Origin: Nephrocerus scutellatus
Lineage: Eukaryota > Arthropoda > Insecta > Diptera > Pipunculidae
NCBI GenBank assembly: GCA_947095585.1
Contig: OX352763.1
Coordinates: forward strand, 62,529,016 to 62,593,015
Length of the DNA stretch: 64,000 nucleotides
Direction of reading: 5' to 3'
The notes beneath the pieces were generated by a model, which saw nothing but the letters and a program-made list of their open reading frames with translations, did no database searches and was not told the origin of the DNA. Made by a program: the position numbers and the translations under genes. Within the stretch, counting starts at the first letter, position 1. Every line of letters starts with the position of its first letter. Positions 1 to 7,355 of the stretch are shown piece after piece.

Positions 1-797
1 GCTCACACAACAACTGAAGCCAGCTGACCATTCACAACGTCGTAGATACGTCGAATGGGTGCTTGAACAAAATATTCTTCAGCGACGAAGCACATTTCTC
101 ACTCGGTGGGTATGTTAACAAACAAAATTGTCGTATTTGGGGTTCTGAGAATCCTCAAGTAATTGATTAGAGGCCATTACATCCACAAAAAGTCACTGCT
201 TGGTGCGCTCTTTAGTCCGGAGGTGTGATTGGACCTCTTCTTCGAAAACGACAATGGAACGACTGTCACCGTCAATTCGGAGGTTTATGGTCATATGCTA
301 ACCGACTTTTTTTTTGCCTGCTATTGAAGAATACGACTTAGAAAATATGTGGTTTCAACAAGACGGTGCCACACAACTCGAGCGAATATGGCTTTATTGC
401 AAGAGACATTTCCTGGCCGCCGCGTAATTTCTCGTCGTGGCGATATCAACTGGCCACCAAGATCATGCGATTTGACACCGCTTGACTTTTTTTTGTGGGC
501 CTACGCGAAAGACCGTGCTTATGCAGATAAAGCTTTAACTCTTGAGCACTTAAAAACCAATATTCGTCATGTTATGGCTGAGATACCGCCCAATATGTGT
601 CAAAAAGTGGTCAAAAATTACCTCAAAAGAGTTGATGCTTGCAACAATTCGCGTGGTGGTCATTTAAATGATGTAGTGTTTCACACATAATGTCAACGTT
701 CAAACTTTATAATAAAAAAGAAATATCATGATAAAAAATATTTTATATGTGTTTTATTTACGTTTACTTTTGAAACCGCAAAATGGATAACCCTTTA
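1..797 (+). pseudogene. DD41D (rosa-like) mariner transposase remnant
   Basis: This is a decayed Tc1/mariner-superfamily transposase, truncated at the window edge. The first catalytic block (FFSDEAHFSLGGYVNKQN) lies near 75-130, the second (WFQQDGAT) near 350, and the third (PPRSCDLTPLDFFLW) near 455-500; the frame stays open from there to the stop at 688-690. An in-frame stop at 168-170 and shifts around 200-370 break it. The better preserved relatives at 56881 and 62481 have 41 residues between the second and third aspartates, the DD41D spacing of rosa mariners. The AT-rich tail up to about 797 ends in a TAACCCTTTATA that may be the degenerate 3' terminal repeat. The protein would have been a cut-and-paste transposase; this copy cannot be functional. 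Confidence 0.8.
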
Positions 798-1019
798 TAT
801 TGATGCTTGAGAAATGATGTGAAACCGAAATTTTCTGTTTTCGTTCATTATTGGAATTAATGACATTATTAATAACCGTGTAAAAGCCGAGTTAAAAATA
901 TGGCGACGCAAACTTCCAATCAAATCCACCACACCCAAAACCAAGCAGCGCAGCACACACCGCTCACAGTCATTAAAGTACGACGGTATCTGATGCCACT
1001 ATGATATTAGAAAAAATGT
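798..1019. other. Unassigned spacer
   Basis: I see no coding potential, clear repeat or element end in these 220 bases between the mariner tail and the satellite-like array. Confidence 0.4.
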
Positions 1020-2205
1020 ATAAGGGCCATGCGGCCGAACCCGGGGTAAAATTTGAAAAAATCGGGTAATTTTTATTTTAAATTTGTACGGGAGCCCCAC
1101 GAACCCGGGGCCCGATCACTTCCAAATTTTAAAAGAAAGCACTGTCAGCGGAAATACACATGTTTACAAAATTTCAGGAAAATCGGGCTTTAGGAAGTGC
1201 ATTAAAATTTGATAATTAAAAAAAAATTGTATATGGGAGCCCCCCGACCCCGGGGCCCGATCGCTACAAAAATTTTACAAAAAATTTTGTCCACCGGAGA
1301 TACATATGCGTATAAAATTTGAAGAAAATCGGGAACTTTTTTCATAAATTTTGTATGGGAGCCCCCCGACTCCGCGGCCCAAGAGGCCCCAAATTTTAAT
1401 AGAAAGTGTTGTCATGGGAGATATACATGTGTGCAAAATTTCAAATCGGGCTGTAGGAAGTGGGTTAAAAATTGATCACAAGATTTGGTGTGCCAGCCAG
1501 GCGGCCGGAGAATTTAAAAAAGGGAAAATATATGGGGGAAAAAATAAATGGAAAAAAAAATAAAAATTAAAATTTTTCGTGTAAATTCTCTAATTGATAC
1601 ACAGAGTGCAAAGGGAGCCCCTCCTGATCACTCTAAAAATTTTACAAAAAGTGTTTCTATCGGAGATACACTTGTCTATAAAATTTGAAGAAAATCGGGT
1701 AAATTTTCCTTCCTTCACCGAGGCCCGATCACGGCAAAATGTTTATAAAAAGTGTTGTCCGTCGGAGATACACTCGCAAATACAATTTTAAGATAATCGG
1801 CAACTTTTTTTTACAAAATTTGTATTGGTGTCCCCCGACCCCGGGGCCCGATCACTCCTAAATATTTACAAAAAGTGGTAATGTCCATCGGAGATACACA
1901 TGTGTATAAAATTTGAAGAAAGTCGGGTTTATTTTTATAAAATTTGTATGGGTTCCCCCGACCCCGTGGCCCGATCACTTCCAAATTTTTACAAAAGTGT
2001 TTTCCATTAGAGATACACATGTGTATAAAATTTGAAAAAAATCGGGTACTTTTTGTAAAATATTTGTATGGGAGCCCCCGACCCCAAATTTTAACAGAAA
2101 ATGTTGTCATGGGAGATACACATGTGTACAAAATTTCGATAAAATCGGGCTTTAGGAAGTGGGTTAACAATTGATCACAAGATTTGGTGTGCCAGCCAGC
2201 CATCC
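1020..2205 (+). repeat. Satellite-like array with GGGGCCCGATC core
   Basis: About seven degenerate monomers of roughly 115-150 bp occur here. Each has a GC-rich core (gggagccccccgacc followed by ccggggcccgatcac, starting near 1089, 1235, 1349, 1609, 1829, 1949 and 2071), then an AT-rich part with gagatacacatgtgtataaa and aaatcggg. The phrase ttggtgtgccagcca ends two blocks, near 1500 and 2200, which suggests a higher-order unit. Another copy sits on the minus strand near 19900-20035. The short reading frames in both directions across the array are by-products of the repetition. Family unknown to me. Confidence 0.8.
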
Positions 2206-2500
2206 AGCCACAAACAAGTGAAGTTAATATGAGAATTTAAAAACAAAATAAATAAAAAAAAAACACAAGATTTTTTTTTCTTTATATAGGTATACATTTT
2301 TTGTAACTCGAGCCGGCGATTGGCAATGAATAAAGGTAATCCCATAAGAACAACAAAAAGGGTGACCACACCGAACGAGCACTATTTTCAAAATATATGG
2401 TGGTTTGTTCGGATAAACTTGAAAACGGCTTTACCAAATTGGATACTTCCTTCTGCGAATTTGTTCGTAATTGCTACGCAAAGGTTGTTCAGCCCCGGTA
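2206..2500. other. AT-rich spacer with an Osvaldo-like 3' internal fragment
   Basis: There is no gene here. The stretch around 2325-2385 (ataaaggtaatcccat, then gtgaccacaccgaacgag) resembles 11728-11785 inside the Osvaldo-like element, just before its 3' LTR. Together with the LTR start at 3621 it suggests that the 3' internal end of an older related element begins here. Confidence 0.5.
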
Positions 2501-2750
2501 GGTGGCTCTGGTATCGTTTTTTTTCCGAAAATTCTTATTTATGGAACGATTTGGCTCAAGTTCACACCATATAATATTTAAATAAAAAGAAAGTCGTTGA
2601 CAAAATATGGACCTGATAGGTGGCGCTGGTATCGTTTTTTTGTAAACATTCTTATTTATGGAACGATTTGGCTCAAATTCACACCATATAATATTTAAAT
2701 AAAAAAAAGTCGTTGACAAAATTTGGACCCGATAGGTGGCGCTGGGGTGG
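2501..2750. repeat. Tandem repeat, about 117-bp period
   Basis: The phrase ggtggcgctggtatcg (first copy ggtggctctgg) occurs at 2501 and 2619, and its start again at 2735. The two intervening units share tatggaacgatttggctcaa and cacaccatataatattta. Two full units plus a partial third; no coding potential. Confidence 0.85.
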
Positions 2751-2869
2751 AAAATGTAGTTTTCCCTGTATATAATCTTCATATAAAGAATATTCGAACA
2801 AGTGTACATTTTTTGCCTGTATTAGTGTCTATTCTATAGTTTTCTGGATTGGTGAGTTGGTTAGTTATT

Positions 2870-2995
2870 GGGGTGTAAGTGGGCGGGAGGTCAGTGCGCG
2901 GGAGGTCAGTCAGGTCAGTGGGGGTCACTGGGATGGACCAGCCGGGAAACGCGGGTGTAAGTAGGTGTGGCGTCAGTGGGCGGTAGCAAAGCGCC
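2870..2995. repeat. G-rich degenerate simple repeat
   Basis: A strand-biased stretch built from variants of gggaggtcagtg and gtgggcg. It looks like a degenerate minisatellite. No gene is visible. Confidence 0.6.
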
Positions 2996-3103
2996 CGGGA
3001 ACAGCAAGTAATAATTATAAATAAAGATATAAATGGATATAAAAATATAATAGCTCTTAGTAAATAGCAATGTTAGATATACACCACAAAATATATATAT
3101 ATA

Positions 3104-3577
3104 AAGGGTGTTTTTTTGGGAGGTTTGTTTTTCCGATAGATGTCGTTTTATTTTATGACAGTTGTTTTGACAGCTCAAAGTGGCATTTCTACTCAGTATT
3201 GTTTGGCAAATCATTATGGAAAAAAAAAAAAAAAAAAAATGACATTTGTGAAAAATAGTCGTGGTAGCCATATGCCAGAAATTGTGTTTAAATGTTAAAT
3301 GCCAAAAAATTATCTACCAAATAAAAAAAAATTTTGGTCATTTCATAATTTTATATGTGTTTTATTCAAAAAAAAAATCGGCAACCTCTTAAAAAAACAC
3401 GTTATATCTAATGGCTACCACGACTATTTTTCACAAATGTCATTTTTTTTTTTTTTTTTTCATAATGATTTGCCAAACAATACTGAGTAGAAATGCCACT
3501 TTGAGCTGTCAAAACAACTGTCATAAAATAAAACGACATCTATCGGAAAAACAAACCTCCCAAAAAAACACCCGTTA
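3104..3577. mobile_element. Foldback element with mariner-like ends
   Basis: Two arms of about 165-170 bp (about 3104-3273 and 3413-3577) are almost exact reverse complements, both starting at a terminal GGGTGTTTTTTTGGGAGG. Both outer junctions lie next to TATA, compatible with a TA target site. The roughly 140-bp centre resembles the 3' tail of a DD41D mariner (attttatatgtgttttatt is also at 744-762) and ends in its own ttaaaaaaacacgttatat. It is probably a non-autonomous derivative formed by inverted duplication of a mariner end. Homopolymer runs of 17-20 A or T sit inside each arm. Confidence 0.75.
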
Positions 3578-3620
3578 TATACTAAATTATTTTTTTGCGC
3601 ACCCCGAAGTAGGAGGGGAA
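3578..3620 (+). other. Polypurine-tract remnant of the older Osvaldo-like element
   Basis: The sequence gaagtaggaggggaa directly before TGTAACGAAG matches the aagtaagaggggaa before the 3' LTR of the younger element (12008-12021). It marks the 3' internal end of an older element of the same group. Confidence 0.65.
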
Positions 3621-4024
3621 TGTAACGAAGTTGATTAAATCACCTAAGTCACACACCCTATCTCTTAAAATATACCAGAGGTAGAAATTATACGACACGT
3701 TGTTAGTACAATATAACAATAATATTCACCGCCTAGAAATAACTGCTGAACACCCGATAAACTCCCTAAGTACCAGAGCACTGCAGATGCACAACATGTA
3801 AGCAGTGCAATAACGCATTAAAATTCCCAACGAATTAATGCACGAGGGCGGGTAAACCGGGCAGGAAGAATCCAAAAAAATGAGGTAGAAAATTCTGCAC
3901 TAGCAGTAACCTCTCCTCTCCCCCTCATACGACACCTCTACGCAAGTAAGGAATTGTCGTAAGGTTATCTTCGGCTCACCAGCGTTCCTTGCGAGCCACC
4001 GGAAAAAAAAACATTTTGTCCTTT

Positions 4025-4070
<46 letters not shown>
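3621..4070 (+). repeat. 5' part of a split Osvaldo-like LTR (older element)
   Basis: The stretch begins TGTAACGAAGTTG, almost the same first bases as the younger LTR at 4071, right after a polypurine-like tract. It runs into an AT microsatellite where the younger element is inserted and resumes at 13618, ending ...CATTACA at 14243. The complete LTR would be about 1.07 kb. Since internal 3' sequence lies to its left, it is the 3' LTR of the older element. A 7-bp inverted repeat (gcactgc...gcagtgc) occurs near 3778-3810; no gene is present. Confidence 0.7.
4029..4070. repeat. (AT)n microsatellite, insertion site
   Basis: A pure AT dinucleotide run immediately before the younger LTR; the flank after its 3' LTR begins atatatat. 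The repeat is part of the older LTR and served as insertion target. Confidence 0.9.
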
Positions 4071-4073
<3 letters not shown>

Positions 4074-4159
4074 AACGAAGTGTTTTGCTACAGCACAAAC
4101 ACTTCGTCACAAACCATACGATTAACATACTACGCTAATATACAATTTTAGCACCACAT

Positions 4160-4251
4160 CTGACATGGAGTTTAGTAGCGCCATGGAGATACTCCAAACC
4201 GCCGATCCAAGGTACGTGGGTTCAAATCCCCGTACGAGCAAAACTTTTTTT
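4160..4251 (+). other. tRNA-like module 1 in the LTR
   Basis: An A-box-like TAGCGCCATGG (4176-4186) is followed 33 bases on by GGTTCAAATCC (4219-4229), which fits the RNA polymerase III B-box consensus GGTTCRANNCC exactly. The B box sits in a hairpin (4212-4235) whose seven-base loop is TTCAAAT, as in a tRNA T arm, with GTACG/CGTAC and GGG/CCC pairing. A T7 run at 4245-4251 follows, like a polymerase III terminator. No complete cloverleaf is evident, so I call it tRNA-like rather than a tRNA gene. The 3' LTR copy is at 12111-12202. Confidence 0.55.
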
Positions 4252-4326
4252 CATAGAAATTAATTTGAAAATTAATTTCTATAAAGGCATATTGCCGTCG
4301 CCTACCACATCGGACCCAATAGCACA

Positions 4327-4396
4327 TAGCATGAGCGATTGGCCGGAGAGTCAACATGCTCGAGATCAAATCCAAGGCGAGGGAAAACATTTTTTT
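4327..4396 (+). other. tRNA-like module 2 in the LTR (weak)
   Basis: TAGCATGAGCGATTGG is followed by GAGATCAAATCC (4362-4373), two mismatches from a B box, and a T7 run (4390-4396). AGCATG and CATGCT can pair. It repeats the layout of module 1 but with poorer boxes. Confidence 0.35.
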
Positions 4397-4462
4397 CATA
4401 AAAATCTCGCGAACATCAAGGTCCATGTACACCAATCGCTCGGTCAAAAATATATTCGATAT

Positions 4463-4548
4463 TAGCGCCACGGATAAGTCTCCAGCCAAGATACCGACCG
4501 AACACCAAATCACAGGTTCAAGGGTGAGGTCGGGCATTTGTTTTTTTT
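4463..4548 (+). other. tRNA-like module 3 in the LTR
   Basis: TAGCGCCACGG (4463-4473) differs from the module 1 A-like box by one base. GGTTCAAGGGT (4515-4525) matches the B box except its last two bases, CCGACC and GGTCGG can form a closing stem, and a T8 run (4541-4548) follows. In the 3' LTR the T run is interrupted by a C. Confidence 0.4.
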
Positions 4549-4821
4549 GACAAAACGAAGGGGAGAATGGTATCATAATATAATAGCAACAAATTATATT
4601 TTCCGAAATCAGCGCCAATATAATTCCCCATCGGTCATCAAAAATACAATCGTATCAAGACCGCCACGAACCACTGAAGTCGTGGTGGAGTAACCCTGAC
4701 TGAAGTTTATTGCCAAGGCCATTTATTCGCACCACAAGGAACTCTGTTCCAATTTCTGCACTCTTCACCGAGAGCACCAGGGACAATTCTGTCCGATAAA
4801 TTCCGTCACTCTTCCAGTGCG

Positions 4822-5363
4822 TTACCGTCCGAGTTAGAGGGAAACACTAGGGGCACGCCGCTCGTTAGACGGGGCCACTACTGTCTCATCTCCCAACTTG
4901 TTTGACTCAAACTTACCGTCCGAGTTGGAGGGAAACACTAGGGGCACGCCGCTCGTTAGACGGGGCCACTACTGTCTCATCTCCCAACTTGTTTGACTCA
5001 AACTTACCGTCCGAGTTGGAGGGAAACACTAGGGGCACGCCGCTCGTTAGACGGGGCCACTACTGTCTCATCTCCCAACTTGTTTGACTCAAACTTACCG
5101 TCCGAGTTAGAGGGAAACACTAGGGGCACGCCGCTCGTTAGACGGGGCCACTACTGTCTCATCTCCCAACTTGTTTGACTCAAACTTACCGTCCGAGTTG
5201 GAAGGAAACACTAGGGGCACGCCGCTCGTTAGACGGGGCCACTACTGTCTCATCTCCCAACTTGTTTGACTCAAACGTACCGTCAAAGTCCAGAGATAGC
5301 GCTAGGGGCACGCCGCTCGTTAGACGGGGCCGCTACTGCTATATCTGCCGCTTGTGTGACTAA
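4822..5363 (+). repeat. 91-bp tandem array inside the 5' LTR
   Basis: Units start at 4822, 4913, 5004, 5095, 5186 and 5277 (ttaccgtccgagttrgaggg; the last unit is divergent, and closes with gacggggccgctactgct). Because 91 is not a multiple of three, overlapping short frames appear, which I do not regard as genes. The 3' LTR has five units, so the array changes length. Confidence 0.95.
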
Positions 5364-5758
5364 CCGTAATTTCACAACTCAGTAGCCTGGTCGTCACCAA
5401 GCTTCTCCCGTGTGCCTTCCGATAAGGCTAGTTGTCCATCAAAAGCGGTACGAGTGACACGCCACTCATACCCACCCCCCCCCCAGTTTAGCGTCGAAAT
5501 ATAGAGCGCTATATCTCACGTGCTGAGGTTCACGCCTCCGCTCCGTTACCCCCTCCCGTAACACCGACCTACCGACCGATACCGACCGACGCCACTAGTT
5601 GGCCAAATAACGACCGTAGAATAAGGTATAATAAGTAGTTTTAAGTATAGAATAAATAAATTGTATGAACCGAAACCTCAATCTTTAATTTGTAACAACC
5701 CACCGCATGAACCCTGGGTGACCGGCGAGCGTCACCCGAGCGAAACTCGTTACAAATT

Positions 5759-5776
5759 TGGCGCCCGAGCAGGGAC
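5759..5776 (+). other. Primer-binding site, tRNA-Lys type
   Basis: TGGCGCCCGAGCAGGGAC lies four bases after the 5' LTR. It differs by one base from the classical site complementary to the 3' end of tRNA-Lys3. It would prime minus-strand DNA synthesis. Confidence 0.85.
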
Positions 5777-5999
5777 ACTTTTTCGTCCACATCCTTCCAC
5801 CGACCGCCCGTAGCATATACTATATCAGCAGCAACGCGTGTTGGTAACAAATTAACTCTAATTTGTAGTAGTAGTAGCAAAAGTAAGAGCTTAAAGTGGT
5901 GAAAGCGTCACCCAAAGATAAATTCTTGGTCACCAAACGGCGAGTGGTCAAATCAAAAGACAAAATTTTTTTTATATAAGAAGAAAACTGTACGTAGCA

Positions 6000-7355
6000 A
6001 TGGCCAGCGAAGGAACCAGTTTAAACGCTAGCGAAATCTATCTGCTAAAAAAAGACGAACTTGTGGTGGAACTGACACAACGTGGTATGGACAGCACAGG
6101 TACCGTAGACGAGCTGCGGAAACGACTATCCGGCAGCATCCGTAAACACAAGTCGTGTGAAGACCTGACCGCCTCCGTAACCCCCGCTAAATACGAAGGC
6201 CACCAAGTAAAACCGCCGACTATACCAACAATATCGCTTTCTCCGATGGAAGCAAATCGACCAGTCGATAAGGCTCCAATCACCGTCTATCGTATATCCG
6301 ACGCTGAGGTGATGGACAAAGTACGCCGGTGGAACGTACGGTATGATGGTTCTGGTAGCCCACTCGAATTTCTGGAGCGAGTGGAAGAACTAGCTGAGTG
6401 CTACCAGGTCCCACTCGACCGCATCGTCCGCACACTACCAGAGTTACTCAAAGCAACCGCTCTAACCTGGTATCGAAATAATAAGGAACTCCTGGGTACG
6501 TGGTACGAGTTCAGCACCGAACTGCGGAAGTTCTTCCTCCCCTACCGATTCTCCACTCATCTCCGTGACCAAATACGGAATCGAACACAAACATCGAAAG
6601 AGAAGGGAAAGGAATTGATCACAGCAATACAGGCCTTAATGAGATGGCAGACAACATTCACAACATTCACACCCGAAGAAAAACTTGACCAAATCTACGA
6701 CAATCTCCGTCCTGAGTACCGCCACTATGTGAAAAGGCGAGAGTTTTCCACACTACCAGAACTCACCACACTGGTCGAAGAGTTCGAACACCTGCAAAGT
6801 GAATCCCCGGCTATTCGACCAAACACACCGATGTCAAGACCCGCATTCCGACCAGCCCCCGCGCCCTACCGGCAAGCCACGCCACAGTACCGCCCAGCCG
6901 CACCGCTGCCTCAGTCGACCCTCACGGCCTACCAACCCCAAGGACAGACCGCCCGACCAACCGATGCCTCCTACCACCCAAATGCGCCGCTGCACCAAGC
7001 GACCATCCAGGCATACCACCCAACGATGCACCCGACAGAGGCAATATATCACCAAACCACACTGCCCCACCAAACGGCAGTACATGCCTACCAGCCGCAA
7101 CTACAGACCGCCCGGCCAAATGACGTCCCCACCATCGGTAGACCACCAGAACCGTATCCAGCATCACCACTGCCTGATCCCGAGTACAACCGTCGAACCT
7201 GCTGCTGGACCTGTGGCCAGCCAGGACACCAACGACGAGCCTGCCAAAACCGACGAATATTCTGCTCGTACTGCGGAACCAACGGAGTACAAAGCCGACA
7301 CTGTCGATGCTTAGCGGGAAACGCCACCGGGCCGTCCAAGGCAGTGAGACGTTAG
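6000..7355 (+). CDS. gag: Gag polyprotein, Osvaldo-like element
   Basis: A 451-residue structural polyprotein that would form the retrotransposon particle and bind its RNA. Residues about 10-45 (ASEIYLLKKDELVVELTQRG) look like a SAP-type helix-turn-helix. Residues about 100-260 resemble a gypsy capsid, with LEFLERVEEL and an ALTWYRNN helix. Residues about 270-400 are a proline/glutamine/tyrosine-rich linker with repeated AYQP and AYHP motifs. The C terminus has two zinc-knuckle-like motifs: CWTCGQPGHQRRAC and CSYCGTNGVQSRHC. The ATG at 6000 lies 224 bases after the primer site and is the first long open frame. The last 49 bases overlap the pol frame, which lies in -1, so Gag-Pol by -1 frameshifting is likely. 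Intact. Confidence 0.85.
   Translation: MASEGTSLNASEIYLLKKDELVVELTQRGMDSTGTVDELRKRLSGSIRKHKSCEDLTASVTPAKYEGHQVKPPTIPTISLSPMEANRPVDKAPITVYRISDAEVMDKVRRWNVRYDGSGSPLEFLERVEELAECYQVPLDRIVRTLPELLKATALTWYRNNKELLGTWYEFSTELRKFFLPYRFSTHLRDQIRNRTQTSKEKGKELITAIQALMRWQTTFTTFTPEEKLDQIYDNLRPEYRHYVKRREFSTLPELTTLVEEFEHLQSESPAIRPNTPMSRPAFRPAPAPYRQATPQYRPAAPLPQSTLTAYQPQGQTARPTDASYHPNAPLHQATIQAYHPTMHPTEAIYHQTTLPHQTAVHAYQPQLQTARPNDVPTIGRPPEPYPASPLPDPEYNRRTCCWTCGQPGHQRRACQNRRIFCSYCGTNGVQSRHCRCLAGNATGPSKAVRR

Larger units (their letters stand above)
4071..5754 (+). repeat. 5' LTR of the Osvaldo-like element
   Basis: Starts TGTAACGAAG and ends ACTCGTTACA just before the primer site. It contains three tRNA-like modules (4160-4550), a 91-bp tandem array (4822-5363) with six units, a C run near 5473 and the terminal GTGACCGGCGAGCGTCACC stretch shared with other LTRs of this group. 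It exceeds the 3' LTR by one 91-bp unit less a 3-base difference in the C run. It should carry promoter and polyadenylation signals, but I could not fix a start site. Confidence 0.9.

Noticed and set aside
1351..2203. Short open frames in the satellite-like array
   Set aside because: They arise from repetition of one monomer in several frames and encode no recognisable domain.
4160..4251. A functional tRNA gene in the LTR
   Set aside because: B box and T-arm hairpin are good, but no full cloverleaf or anticodon arm is evident; listed as tRNA-like only.
4902..5363. Overlapping 61-62 codon frames in the LTR
   Set aside because: They are identical readings of 91-bp repeat units inside an LTR.
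4822..5363. CRISPR-like regularity of the 91-bp array
   Set aside because: Units are whole tandem repeats without distinct spacers, inside a eukaryotic LTR.
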